This document shows positions 34,010 to 45,419 of a stretch of DNA of 64,000 nucleotides, one piece after another. Source of the stretch: Tanypteryx hageni (lineage: Eukaryota > Arthropoda > Insecta > Odonata > Petaluridae); assembly GCA_028673005.1 (NCBI GenBank), contig CM054113.1:64618850-64682849 (forward strand). The letters are read 5' to 3'. Made by a program: the position numbers and the translations under genes. How positions within the stretch are numbered: position 1 is the first letter of the stretch; each line of letters opens with the position of its first letter. The notes under the pieces are model-generated. The model was not told where the DNA came from and did not search any database. It was given only the letters and a program-made list of their open reading frames with translations.

Positions 34010-35858
34010 GAAGTTTGCGCTTGCTATCGTCGACAGCATTGAGCTCATTATAATTTGCCTTTAAAGTTGTTTATTCGCCAGATTTTTCTTATATTACTTG
34101 CAGATTTCGTCGGCGATTTTTAAGTATATCTGAATTCCTTCCAATTATATATACATTTAACGAATCAACAGTTTTAAGAATCCATTTACCAACTAATTCA
34201 ACTGAGATTTGATCGAGCTCGTCCTATTGCTGAAATTATATTCAAGAATGTGCATTAAAATATCGAAAAATTGAAGAAAGTACTTATCTCAGGTATCTCC
34301 AATGGCTACAAGTTTATGAAAAACTAGATCCGTATTTCTGCTACGATTGACACTTCACCGGCAATAGATTCTTTAGAATCCGCTTTTACTAATTTTTCAT
34401 TTTAAGAAATATTTAAGTGCTTATTCTTCAATTTATGTACCAACTAAAATCAAACTGCGTGCCTGTTAGGAGTTCATTCAAGAAGGAAGAAACTGTATTG
34501 TTTGTGGTCTTACAAACGGTCGTGTGTTCTCGCTCCACGATGTTTCGTCCCATCCCTTCCTTTCATTCCTCTGCACGCACTCTTCTCCGCCGCCCACCCC
34601 CTCTCCCCATTCCACCCCTTCACGGAACCTCCCCTCTCCTTTGATCTCCTTCCGCCGTAAGCCCTTCTTTGTTTGAGTTTTTCCCTCTTCTTCAGTCACG
34701 CTCGCTTTTTTCCGCTCGCTTCAAACGTAAAAATGCATTCGTCTGTCTCAGCATCCGACGACGTATCCAACGGTGGTTTTATTTAACCGCGTTCCGCATT
34801 GTCTTGCCAGCCACGCTCCCGAAGTTGACGTGCGCTCAAGAGCCAGGACAGCCCTTGCGGGACAATGTCAGTACCCTCGTCCTACTTGCTCGCGAAGCGG
34901 ACGTCTGACGCGAGGAAGTGTTTTTTTATTTTTCGGAAACTCTTCAGTCCTTTGATTTTCCGTATTTCGGGCCGTCTGTGCTTTTTTTACCTTCTGTCGC
35001 GTCGCAGTTCGCCCGAGTGCCTCGGTCTGATGGATGAGTGTGGATTTTAATTTTGTCAGGGAAGGGCTGCCTTTATGCATGCCGTTTACATTTCGGGCTT
35101 TCGTTCATTTTGTTTATGTATTGCCCGGTTTAGGCCGGGACTTACTTTTTTCTCTACGGCTCGTGATATAGGAAATCGACGTCTACCGTGTCGCTAGAAT
35201 TTTTTGCCTTGTAAGGTATTACGTTTTGTCATAATATTTTGAATTAAAATTGGGTTTTGTTAACAACGAATGGTTGCTATTGTAAATCCAATTTTGGTAA
35301 TATTTATATGCAGCGTGTCTTAATGCGACTGGTGCAGCAAAAGTTCTTCGGAGTTTCTCCGCTCAGTGACAGTTTGGAATGTTTTGCGGCGCCTACCGAT
35401 GGGCCTCGGCGAGTACTTTGCAAAATTGTTGTTTAAAATCTTCTCGGTATATTTTCAAGTGTCTTTTTTCGGAAGTATTGACCGGAAAAGGAAATTATAA
35501 CAAACGATTTCGAGATTAAGGAGCATCAAAGAGAAGGTGATAGAAAATCAAGCAGGCAAAAAAGTTTTATAAAAAAATAGATGCGCTTTTCGACTAAGAA
35601 GCAGTCTGCCTCAGTGGTGATCGGGGTTACCACCTCTCCGGGTTTTCGGACTTGTCTCCGGGCGAGAGAAAAATTCTCCAGGTCAACGAATGTTTTCGAA
35701 ATTGGCATTAAATATTGCGATTTATTTTTAATTTCTTTAAAAGAGTAAAGATTCCATTCTAGAATGGCTGTGTCATGAAATTAACCAGGTAGAAGGTACA
35801 TGGAATACATGGAAATATAAACAAACAGTCACGCGGTACGGTATATGAAGCAAAACGC
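34010..35858. other. Unannotated sequence; GC-richer block at 34540-35060
   Basis: The block 34540-35060 is pyrimidine- and GC-rich, so open frames overlap on both strands, none with recognised domains. It could be gene-proximal but no exon can be defined. Nothing else is supportable. Confidence 0.3.
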
Positions 35859-36079
35859 ATGAAAATAAATAATTTACCATTCAAGATTAAAACACGGCAT
35901 TATAAGGAGGAATCATCCTGCCGGCTACATTGTAATAGAAATAGACGCGCGGGGAGCATCCCCTGGAAGGAAACTCACCTAGAACCTCTAAAATTTTTAT
36001 CATTGTTCAAACAATGTAGTTCAATTAACAATGTTCAAACAATGTTTCAAAGGTGAACAAAAATTCTTCAGGTAAAGCG

Positions 36080-36480
36080 CATTGTAATTACAGATATCAT
36101 GTGTGTAACTAAATCTTAATGAAGATATTCTAAATCTAATAAAATTAAGAACCTGAACCAAGTTCTACCTACCATAAATAATAAATTTCGCGACTTACCA
36201 GTGGACAAGAAATGGGTATTAATATTTAAAGATGGAAATAATTTTATTGAATCGTCTAAGCATTTGTCAAAAATTTTATGTATTACCGTTAGCAACTCCT
36301 TTGTGGAAAGTGTTTTTCTCTTATGACAAACGTATTGAGGAATATAGGATGAGAGTAGAATTAGTAAAAGCGGAAATTTGTTCTAAATTATTTTTTAATA
36401 TGACCTGAGAAGACTCTGAATTTTCTAAAGCAGCCTGAGCAAACTGAACTATTAAAATGTTTCACAAACAAGATAAAATA
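36080..36480 (+). pseudogene. hAT transposase C-terminal remnant
   Basis: Split frames give ILCITVSNSFVESVFSLMTN followed, after short indels, by RVELVKAEICSKLFFNMT and ED. This is the order of the hAT C-terminal dimerisation region (a VPHSN-xx-ER-F-S-M-N-like block, then VELVKAEL and F..T..EF). Stops and frameshifts make it non-functional. It lies just before the family A copy at 36745, so both may be parts of one decayed hAT element. Confidence 0.65.
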
Positions 36481-36744
36481 TACTTTAAAGAAAGGATGAA
36501 AGGCACAATCATATAATAACCCTATTCGCCATTTGCTGTTAAATTTGAGGAGTTCATTATGTATTCATTTATATTCTGTGGCGGTATCTTTTTATGTCCA
36601 AGTTACACCATTTATTGTAAAACAGACTATTAAGCATTAAATATTATATATACTTTTAATATATTAAATTTGTTCTTTCCTATGTTTTGTTCGATCTTCC
36701 ATTATTGTTGTAATTTTGGTATTAAATACATTTGCTCGTCACAT

Positions 36745-37535
36745 TTTTATAAAAACTACGTAGCTCCTGAGTACTAAACTGTTAACAAGATGGTCCGAAC
36801 AGAACCTATGATGCCTACTTTCCTAAGGTAGGCTTAATCGAATTAATTATTTATATTTTAATTAAAATGTTAATTAACAGGATGGCGTAGTCATTGGTTA
36901 TATTGGCTTTTAAAGCTTTAAATTCACAGCCGATGAGCTGCTTTTTCCCATATTACATGATTTAACATCATGAAGTATTATATTTACATTCGAATCAAAC
37001 TTCAACTGATTACCTACGCGATTTTGGGAGGAAAAAATAATGCATTTGCATACTAGATTATACCCCAGGCAAGTTCAGCAATAATCGTCGCCATGGCAAT
37101 AATCTCGTTATGAGCGAATAAAAACTGCAAAATTACAATTATTAACGCAAAATTCAAAGAAAAAAATGGTCGATAAGCAAAGTACTACGACAAAAATTAG
37201 AATTCCATTTCATTCCGCAGAGAATAGCAAAAATTCCGCGCCGTTATCACTCTTAGATATTTTAATGTGGATAAGGAAATTACCCTGCACGGCGGATTTC
37301 AGATTTCCCATGTAAATCAAATGGAAAGGACAGTTCATGGAATCGATCCCGGGGCTTCAGTTTTCGCCATTAACCCTATCCTCAGAAGCTTGGCCCCTGT
37401 AGAAAGAGATTCTGACCAATTTTAATGGAAGTCAGTGCATTGGTTCAAAAGTTGATAGTAGGGACCGGCAATCATACACAGAAACATAGACAGTCACAAC
37501 AAAGAAACCATAAGCCTAGTTTAATTTTGCAAGGG
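36745..37535. repeat. Dispersed repeat family A, copy 1
   Basis: Matches 49590-50285 over almost its whole length, for example GGTTATATTGGCTTTTAAAG, GCGGATTTCAGATTTCCCAT and CAAATGGAAAGGACAGTT. It contains a 54-base tRNA-like unit (37328-37381, minus). The tail CATAAGCCTAG is shared. No reading frame. Confidence 0.88.
37328..37381 (-). other. Compact 54-nt tRNA-like unit in family A (copy 1)
   Basis: Reading leftwards it starts GGATAGGG, contains a B-box-like GGATCGATTCC and ends AACTGTCC, nearly complementary to the start. It is too short for a normal tRNA. The second copy (50100-50153) has perfectly paired ends. Confidence 0.5.
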
Positions 37536-37539
37536 TAAA

Positions 37540-38306
37540 AACAGTATAACATTTCACCTGTAAAAATCTCCGGGTTAGTGAGGATGTTGAGGTGGCAGAT
37601 CGAAGGTTTTAGCTGATTATTACGTAGGTCGTGGTTTTTATTTTCCGGTGGCTGCAGTGACCTTGTACGTTGTATTTTCGAAATTTATTTTTTATTGAGC
37701 TAGTAAAGGATGAATAATTTTAAAGGTGGTATTTTTTATCGAATAAAAAACATCAAATAAAAGAAGATGTTAAAACGACGGAGAGAGGAAATACTACGTC
37801 GAATAAATTAGAAGCAATTAGTCGTTTTTATATCCGATGAACTGGTTTCGTATTATTGGAACGTGGAATTGGAAATCGTCATCGCTCGACACTCTCTCTC
37901 TCTCTCTCGCCCGCATTTACGATCCTACGCCAATCCGCTCCGATTTTCTCCATTGGATCCACTTTCATTCGAATTACTCCCGACGAAACGCATTTCAGCT
38001 TTCCCAGTCCTTTGTTTATTTTTTAGTTTCCTCCGCAAAACTGGAATTTTAACGAACTCCGCCTCTCGGGTTTGAATTTTCAATTCGCGTTCGAATCGTC
38101 TCCTCCTACGTAAATTAAATATCTTCGCAATTTCTTTTACGATTATAGCGATCGGATATTCTGCCTTTATACTCGTTAAATTTCCTTCGGCATCCCTTTG
38201 CTCCACTTGCTCGCGTGCGTGGAGTCGTTCACGGCGGATATTAAGTCGGTCTTTGGTAAATCCTGGGTCACGCAACAATGCACGAAAGACCAGAAATTTC
38301 GGAAAT

Positions 38307-38309
<3 letters not shown>
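37540..38309. other. Unannotated sequence
   Basis: No gene or repeat family recognised. Contains a short CT run at 37891-37907. Confidence 0.35.

Positions 38310-38389
<80 letters not shown>
38310..38389. repeat. (TA)n microsatellite, about 40 units
   Basis: Uninterrupted TA run; Ile-Tyr open frames across it on both strands are artefacts. Confidence 0.97.
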
Positions 38390-38391
<2 letters not shown>

Positions 38392-38692
38392 CATTAAATG
38401 CCCTTGGAAGAATGAGATCGATGGATTGCGGTGATATTGACAAATTGCCGTGTTTTCTGTAACTTGCCGCTGGATCAAAATTGAAGTCGAGTCGCTCGAA
38501 GTTAGTTCACGAACGACAAAATGTTTTTCTCCGGAAACGTAGCTTGTATTTTACTTTGTGATCGTGAAACTCCATTAGATACCAGCGTCCTTTTCAACGC
38601 CTAATTTGCTTTGTGTCGATGTTGTTAGCTGCCAATGGCAAAGATGATTGAAATGTGCCGCCTGTTTAATTTTACGATTGCATATATTTTAC

Positions 38693-38826
38693 AGAAGAAG
38701 GAGCCGCATTTTGTCTTGTTCTTTGGGCAATAATGACCAATACGAGCGCTAGGATAGAATGGCTAGCTTTGGAAATTGAAATTAGCATCGCGGGATTTCT
38801 TCTTGCTTGCTTTGCTATTACAGCTG
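38693..38826 (+). CDS. Candidate orphan internal exon encoding a membrane helix
   Basis: The acceptor TATATTTTACAG ends at 38692 and a near-consensus donor, GCT then GTAAGTTG, starts at 38827. Between them one frame is open with a protein-like composition: EGAAFCLVLWAIM, a polar stretch TNTSARIEWLALEIE, and ISIAGFLLACFAITA, that is, two hydrophobic segments separated by a short loop. I do not recognise the family and see no partner exon. An internal ATG (38738) would also allow it to be a first coding exon. It could be chance, since AT-rich DNA supplies many splice-like sites. Confidence 0.3.
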
Positions 38827-39032
38827 TAAGTTGTTCAACATTTCCATCTGGATATTTTACAATCTCGTGTATTTATAGTACTATCTTCAGACCACAAGAA
38901 TAGTCACAATTTTTCAGTCGTTTTCAATAAATTTACTTATCGTATCACTTAATCTGTCAAAGCGTCTTACCGTCTGACTTCGTTCAGTCGACTTTTTAGT
39001 CTTTGTTTTGTTTTATATTTTTCGGCTTTTTT

Positions 39033-39207
39033 TCAGTCCCTGATTTAGCGCCACCCCCGCATACTGCCCATGAATCGTCGTGGACAAAAATTCCATCTTA
39101 TGATTATGTATAGTGAGCTAGCATATACCTCGATTTACCGCCACACCCGCTTTAGCGCCAATCTCAGTGATGAACAAACGGTGGCGCTAAATCGGGGTCT
39201 GACTGTA
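39033..39207. mobile_element. Pogo/Tigger-like MITE (family C, copy 2)
   Basis: Left CAGTCCCTGATTTAGCGCCA; right GGCGCTAAATCGGGGTCTGA then CTG. Same termini as 15206-15336. It also has an internal CGATTTACCGCCACACCC repeat of the terminal motif. No target duplication could be confirmed. Confidence 0.7.
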
Positions 39208-39228
39208 CTCAATCGTGTCGATGGGGTC

Positions 39229-39318
39229 GTGTCCTCCGTTGTACCGCGGGATTTATAATAACGCTGGTCGCTTCGCGTCCTCCAAAATCCGCGGTATAAC
39301 GGGGGAGCAATGTACATA
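39229..39318. repeat. Second pogo-like MITE fragment
   Basis: CCGTTGTACCGCGGGATTTA at the left is mirrored by AAATCCGCGGTATAACGGGG at the right, a ~90-bp inverted structure wedged between the family C MITE and the piggyBac. It resembles CCCCGTTATACC-type pogo ends. Confidence 0.5.
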
Positions 39319-39534
39319 CATTAACCCTTAGTTAGTCGCGTGAAAAAAAGTTCCGTAATTAGTCGCGTGGGATCAATATGACCCCAAAATAATTTCTAAA
39401 GATAAGCAATAATATATTAATTTATTTATATCTTACTGGACATAAAATCAATCTTACATTATAATACAATTATTTATTAATAATTTTTACAATAAACATT
39501 GATTAAAATAACTTAAAATATATTTTTGTATTTT

Positions 39535-39935
39535 CTAATCACTTTCCCTCTCCCCACATTCAATGCACTTCATTATCATATGGTCTTTGCAAGTAAAAGC
39601 TCCACAATTTCCACATCTAGTGGACACTTTATTGTCCTTATTTCTTGGGCAATGTTCGCATCTTCCTGTTGATAGTCCCGATCCTGGTGATGGACCTTCC
39701 TGCGCAAGTCCCTGTTGAGTGCATATGCGCTTTCGGAGATGCATAGATATAAACTGACTCTGAGACCTCAAAATCTGTAGATCCTTTATTAATTCCTTCG
39801 ATAATGATTTCAAGAAATTTCGCCTTTTCATTTCCTTTTGAACGTTTTGTTTATAAACAATAAAGGCATTTATGGCAGAAACGTTCAGCTAATAAAAAAC
39901 ACAGCTAACGGCCATCTTTTCGTTCTTCTGCCAAC
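39535..39935 (-). pseudogene. piggyBac transposase, C-terminal end with cysteine-rich domain
   Basis: The minus strand has KRWPLAVF, a small deletion, then LNVSAINAFIVYKQNVQKEM and, from 39831, an open 98-codon end. That end contains the cysteine-rich zinc-binding domain, RCEHCPRNKDNKVSTRCGNC then C..H..C..C, with eight Cys/His ligands spaced as in piggyBac transposases, which use it to bind the inverted repeats. The stop is at 39535. The DDD catalytic core upstream is missing. This is the best preserved protein domain among the transposons here, but the gene is incomplete and frameshifted near 39895. Confidence 0.88.
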
Positions 39936-39949
39936 ATTATAAGCAGCGC

Positions 39950-40450
39950 AGAGCTGATCGCACTTTTTGTTGCATTGTTGCATGAAGATCGCGTTGAGGG
40001 CTTTATTAGTGATAGGACTATTTTTGCGGAGATCGCTCACACTTGTGGGTTAGACATCGGTCGCAGCAAGGTCACTTTCCGGCCCCACCTACAGCATGAA
40101 GTAGTTTATGGCTGCCCCCAACAAGCAGAAAGATTCAAGCTCACTTCTGCTGTCACCGAGGATTGCCCTCGATGGGGCTTTGGACAAAAGTTGCCTACTC
40201 AAGCGACCCAAGGGGTTCGTGCCGAGGTCCAAGCGCGTCCTCCCCTATAAGTGTGAACATACTTGGGACTTCTCCATAGAAACCCCATTGAAAATAGGAT
40301 TTTTATATTTTGGTCTAAAACGTCCCAACCGTGACCATCATGCGACCGGTAGGAGATCCAAAAACTTTGAAGATTGCCGATCTCATTCGTGTTCATGCTT
40401 ATTCCAAAAATAAGGGAGAAACTCGTGCTAAAAAGGGTGAGCGGTAATGA
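39950..40450 (+). other. Unidentified segment inside the piggyBac
   Basis: Two overlapping frames (39975-40250, 91 codons; 40108-40413, 101 codons) lie in locally GC-richer sequence unlike the rest of the element. One encodes MAAPNKQKDSSSLLLSPRIA and later LKRPKGFVPRSKRVLPYKCE. I do not recognise a family. Possibilities are a nested element or a captured cellular fragment. Confidence 0.3.
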
Positions 40451-40864
40451 AAGGCAAACCGCTTTCTTTTATCCTTTTTGCACATGGGTACTAAGAGCTT
40501 CATCCTATGAGGGTGATAAAAAAGCTGCCAAAAGTCGCTAGAAAGATGTTCCATTTTTGAGAGTATTTCACAATAATGACGAAAGCATGTGATAAATAAT
40601 TACTGTACAGAAAAGGGAATAATATGGATGTAGTTTAATTATAAAATCTAGAAAATAGTTTCAAAAATCATGCATCGGTCTTGATAGAATACGTGGAATT
40701 CTGCGTCAAAGAAGTCATCCTCGGGTCAATTCTTCGACAGCAATTTCTAGAGAGACCACGTGCGTTTGTTTGTGACTTTTATTGCGGGTAGAAAACGGTT
40801 GCATGTGTGCGGCCGAAGTAAGAAAACACCCGGAGAATTCCGAAAAGAGGGAAAAAGGTACATT

Positions 40865-40945
40865 GGAGGGGGGATAGATAGATAGATAGATAATCGTCTT
40901 TATTCGGGCGAAATTTAGACCAGAAGGTCCATTCAGGAGAGGGGA
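40865..40945 (-). repeat. LINE-type 3' tail (family E, copy 3)
   Basis: Read leftwards: CCTGAATGGACCTTCTGGTC, then CGCCCGAATAAAGACGATTA, then TATC repeats. Matches the two copies at 4724-4918. It lies within the piggyBac, so it inserted after it. Confidence 0.6.
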
Positions 40946-41444
40946 GGGGGAGATGGGAGGAAGAAGGGTAACCAACCTATAGTGAAAATTAGTGAAGTAA
41001 AAATTTATCATAAGAGAACTAGTGTTAAAACAATGAAATACTGCTTATCAGGAAAATTATTTGTATTTCTGATGTGATAATAATAATCTGTATTGCGTTT
41101 AACCCTTCTAGACCAATAGAGAAAAAAGCAACAGGTAGAGAGATGTCAAAATAAAAGCAACTTTTTTAACCTCATATATACATAACAAATGGATGCACAC
41201 CAAAATAGCACATTAAAATAGTTTAATTTTCTCAATAATTACAATATTTATACTATATGTATAAATATAAAAATATCAAAAATAACAAATTAAAAAAAAA
41301 CAAAGAAATGCTAATTTCTCTTCTAGAATGTCAGTTTCGAAGGTAGAACAAGTTTGGGTTATATTGACAATACATTTCTTTAGATATTGACGAAAAAACA
41401 TTGTTTGGGGTCATATTGACCCCACGCGACTAATTCAGGGTTAA

Positions 41445-42524
41445 GAATTACCTTCGAGCCGGGCGACTGCCCGTGGCGCCAAATCTTAAGGGCATTTTCC
41501 CGGCTATCTCTCTACAAGTAGACGAACTTGGGCTAGCAATTTGTGTCACCTAACACGCTGGAATCTCCACGGCATTTAAATATATATACTACGCATTTAT
41601 TGTCACTTTTAGCTCTAGTTGAAGGGAGGAAGGAATTTATTAACATAAACATTTCAACCAATCGTGAAAATTATATGGAGTCGCTGGAATGGATTCTTGC
41701 CCGAGGTGCTAAAATACTTTGGGGCCGATTAATTCAGGGTTTTCATTCAAGACTTTAAAATGACAAAAATACATGTCAGAAGAGTTTTTGTTAAATAGTG
41801 GAAGGGTTTACTGCGTATGTAATTTGATCGGAGGATTAGTCCCTACTGTTTATGAAAATTTGTGCAAATATCGTATATTTTAAAGGATATTTTCCTAATA
41901 ATTTTGCAGGTCTATTAGAAATAACTATATTTACGACTGAATTTTTTCGATTAATTGACAGAAAACGTGATACCATCTCTTGAATCGAAAAGGGTAATTT
42001 TATTCGTTGTTATCACCCTTATAGTTAACAACGAAAAATCCCTCTCTCTCTTTTAGGACAAGATCCTTCAGTAGCAGTAGCAATCTAAAATGTATATCTT
42101 CTCTTCTTTCCCTTCCTATTTTCGTATTTTGTGTGTAACTAAGTTATAAATATCCCGAAAAAGCCTCCGAAATTACCCCAAATTAAGCCCCGTAATTTGC
42201 TCGAACAAGCTTCTTTCCACGTTTATGGCCGTTGAGGCACGAATCGCGGCATCTCTATTAGTCTCTCACTTTTCTAATCGTGGAGATAGGAAAGAGCGAG
42301 CAACCCACCCCAAGCAATGGCGGAACATCGAACCGTTATGCGAGGAAAGTTGAATGTTGATTGCTTGGTCGCCTAAGGCTGAAAGACTGTTCCTTCCTTA
42401 AGACTGTCGTCATCGGGGAACGTTTAATACCACGACAATAAGAGTCCTCGAAACCTATATTCGCGGTCGTTTCTTTCAATATATTCGACCTTCCCTTTTA
42501 ATTGGCGGTAAATCATTCCAAAAC
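41445..42524. other. Unannotated sequence
   Basis: No supported gene. GCCGGGCGACTGCCCGTGGC near 41460 resembles hAT subterminal sequence seen at 5180-5220. Confidence 0.3.
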
Positions 42525-43060
42525 AGCTGTTGCCGATTAAGTCGGCTGGTGCGTTTGTTGGTTGCTTTCTGGGGTGGTTATAAATTTGTAGGATTCGTCG
42601 TTCCGTTAAAAGGGAGGAAGACCTGTTTGCATAGATTCCGCTATGCTGAGTAGTTAAGGCTTTTGGAGGCTCTTTTTCAACGTGCTATAATTTCATACTG
42701 GTTTGATTCTCCGTTAAAATTCACATTGGAATTAAGATTTCTGTAATCATATGATCTCGAAAAAATACTAACGTAAGTTTATTCTGTGTCGTATAACGGA
42801 CGGGATGTGCTGCTCTGCATAATGGCGTAGAAAGGAAAATAAATGTTCCACTTGCCAAAGATTACAACTTAGATATAGAAGGTGAAGCGCGTAAGCTTAA
42901 GGACTGTGTAATCTCGCAAATAATTCAAAAATAAAAAGTCGATTGCGTTTAATTCGGTTAAAATCTCGCATTGCGTGTCGCGCATTTTTCATGTTCACGC
43001 TCTTGAAAACCAGTTTAAAATTTTTAATTTCTCACGCTCCCAAGTTTCACGTATAAATTT
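42525..43060 (+). repeat. Dispersed repeat family F, copy 1 (uninterrupted)
   Basis: Matches 47130-47950 in the same orientation. Shared strings include TGCATAGATTCCGCTATGCT, AATCATATGATCTCGAAAAA and CGTATAACGGACGGGATGTG. Identity is roughly 85% by eye. This copy shows the site before the tRNA-like insertion present in copy 2. Confidence 0.9.
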
Positions 43061-43284
43061 TTTTATCTTTGGAGAGTCACAAGAAGTAGAATTTTTTAAA
43101 CGTTTTCAGTCCTCTTTTCTTGTTTTAGAAAATGTATTTTTAAATCAATCAAGTTGTGTTTCATTAATTGAAAACATGGAGACGTGACATGTAGGAGGAT
43201 CAGCTTTTAAAGTATATTGAGATGCATTAAATTTTTTTTTCTGTTATTATGCGTTATCTGCCCTTCAATCTGTGTTTCATTTCC

Positions 43285-43590
43285 CTCCTCCCGGGTTGGG
43301 TTGAGTGATTGGGGTTTGGATTCGTTCTATTCCCTCTCCCCGGGTTGGGTTGAGTGCTTATGGGTTGGATTCGTTCTATTCTCTCTCCCGGGTAGGGTTG
43401 AGTGCTTATGGGTTGAATTCGTTCTATTCCCTCCCTCCGTCTTGAGTTGAGAGGTTGAGGGTTAGACTCGTTTTATTCCGTCCCCGGGTTGGGTTGAGTG
43501 ATTGGGGATTGGATTCGTTTTATTCCCTGTCCCCGGGTTGGGTTGAGTGGTTTGGGTTGGATTCGTTTGATTCCTTTTCCCCGTGCACTC
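43285..43590. repeat. 49-bp minisatellite, about six units
   Basis: Unit starts CCGGGTTGGGTTGAGTG followed by a GGATTCGTTCTATTCCCT block. Starts are near 43291, 43340, 43388, 43437, 43484 and 43533, giving a period of 47-49 bases. The open frame across it (43217-43450) reflects the repeat period, not a gene. Confidence 0.93.
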
Positions 43591-43706
43591 ATCCTGACCT
43601 GGAGGAAGGGAAATGAAACATCTAGATTGGGAGACATAACGCAAAATATCCTTTTTAATTGACCTCTGCGAAATCAAGGATATGTGTAAACATAATTTAT
43701 AAAAAT

Positions 43707-43953
43707 ACTAGCGTAATTTCCCGTCAAATATGACGGGTATGCGTGAATTAAGTTAAAATTTAAATAAAACTTAATGAAACCAACTTTTAAATGCACTAAA
43801 AAGTAAACAAATATAAAATTCGCATAATTGAGTGTTCCAGAGAGTAAAAATAGTTTTGGGCGAATAGAGATTATTATGCTATACAATTCTTACACACCCA
43901 AAATTATTTTTAATTTATGGAACATTCAATCTTGTCCCTCTCTCCTCTCTTTC

Positions 43954-43994
<41 letters not shown>

Positions 43995-44335
43995 TTAAAG
44001 CATTCAAAGCATGCATTCCTCACGCATATACGTAGTATAAGGATTAAGGCGACAATACAATCTCGAGGTTTAACAATGACACGGTCGGCAACATATAATT
44101 AAAAAGCCTAAATTTTTCCAATAAATCGGATTTAAACGTAGAACTTCAGCGGTTTTGTATCTTAGGAAAAATGTGACGATAAGAAGAATAAACGTTACTA
44201 ATTTTTCTTTAAAACGGTCCTGATCCGAAGATCATCGGCCAATTATTTCTAATTATAATTTGCAAAAAAATAAAAACCTGTAATTCGAAAAATCGATTTT
44301 TACGTGTTATCTTATGGAAAATGGCACCCCCCTCC
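43707..44335 (+). repeat. Repeat family D, copy 4
   Basis: Starts ACTAGCGTAATTTCCCGTCA, contains a CT microsatellite at 43955-43992, and ends with GTTTTGTATCTTAGG, ATCCGAAGATCATCGG and AAAAATCGATTTTTACGTGT. This is the most complete copy of the family in the window. Confidence 0.8.
43955..43992. repeat. (CT)n microsatellite
   Basis: About 18 CT units within the family D copy. Confidence 0.95.
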
Positions 44336-44676
44336 ACTCCCCCTCCCCGCAAAAATCAAAATACTGTCCCCGAGGTGCACGTCTTCATGGTCTCATTAGT
44401 AAGTGTACCGAGTTTTAACTCTCTTAAGTTTCTTGGTTTTCGAGAAATGCTGTCTCCACACACACACACACATTGCCTTTTATTAATATAGATAGCAAAA
44501 TAATCAATTTGGTTGATTTCCATATATCCCCAAATTTTACTGAACAAGCTAGAATGTTGAATCTTCATATATTCCTTAATTTAATTTCATTATCATGCTG
44601 CTGTTCGAAGATAGGTTTCAGCTGAATCGCTGCCTCCATTTCTCTCTCTCTCTCCTCGGAAGCCTCTTTTATACCT
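44336..44676. other. Spacer
   Basis: Contains a short CA run (44459-44472) and a CT run at 44641-44652. Nothing else seen. Confidence 0.4.
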
Positions 44677-44679
44677 CTA

Positions 44680-45410
44680 TAAGTACGTACTATATTCCTG
44701 CTTTAAATTCTCTAATATTACTATTCTTTTTCTCCCCCTTCCTCTTCTTCCGCTAATTTTGCTTTCTAAGATCGTTCTTTGTAAACACTGTCTTCTCAAT
44801 ATGTGCCCTATCCAATTTGCTTTTCTTTTCCTAATAGTCCTTATTATCGTCCTTTCTCCTCCAACCGTTTCTAATACTTCTTCGTTTCCCTTTCTCTCTG
44901 TCCATTTCACTTTCATCATACTTCTCCATACCCACATCCCCAAACTTTCTAAATATTTTTCCTCCTTTCTCCTTACTATCCACGTCTATGCGCCATAAAG
45001 AGCTATGCTCCATATGTAGCATTTCGCTAATTTCCTCCTTGTTTCTAAATTTATTTTCTTGCTTGTGAGAAGTTCCTTCTCGTTAAATGTTGATTTTGCC
45101 ATTGAAATTCTACTTCTAATGTCCTGTGTACTACTTCCTCCTGCGCTAAGATACTGTCAAGATATTTGAAACTACTTACTTGTTCCAATTTTTGGCCATT
45201 TACCATTATATTTAATTCTTTATGTTTCTTTGAAACCACCGTGACTTTCGTTTTTCCGTCATTGTTCTTCATTCCATATTGTTGGCCAACCTCCACTAGT
45301 CTGTCTGTTATCTTCTGTAGTTCTTTTTCGTCTTCTGCTATTAATCCCTGATCATCTGCGTATTTAATGGTGGTAATACTTTCACCTCCTATCTTAAAGT
45401 ATATATGTAT
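44680..45410 (-). pseudogene. Non-LTR retrotransposon 3' fragment (reverse transcriptase C-terminus)
   Basis: On the minus strand, from about 45385, ITTIKYADDQGLIAEDEKEL holds the YADD catalytic motif of reverse transcriptase. Then follow KTKVTVVSKKHKELNIMVNG and QVSSFKYLDSIL (thumb region). After frameshifts comes the C-terminal block KANWIGHILRRQCLQRTILE followed by SGRRGRGRKR, typical of insect LINEs of the jockey/CR1/RTE kind. The last frame ends at 44677. The element is 5' truncated, as expected for incomplete reverse transcription, and broken by at least two frameshifts. Confidence 0.85.
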
Positions 45411-45419
45411 AAGACTTTT

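Larger units (their letters stand above)
39325..41440. mobile_element. piggyBac element with TTAA duplications
   Basis: TTAA flanks at 39321-39324 and 41441-41444. The left end is CCCTTAGTTAGTCGCGTG and the reverse-complemented right end is CCCTGAATTAGTCGCGTG. Both continue into GGGTCAATATGACCCC-type sequence, but the left end carries an extra copy of TTAGTCGCGTG. At 2116 bp it is near the usual length, but only the 3' end of the transposase is recognisable, and an unexplained segment lies at 39950-40450. Confidence 0.93.

Noticed and set aside
42057..42089. Possible short terminal exon after CTCTCTCTTTTAG
   Set aside because: Only ten residues before a stop, no partner exon and no recognisable terminus.
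43285..43590. Regular spacing considered as a CRISPR-like array
   Set aside because: Whole units are repeated with no unique spacers, in a eukaryotic context; it is a minisatellite.
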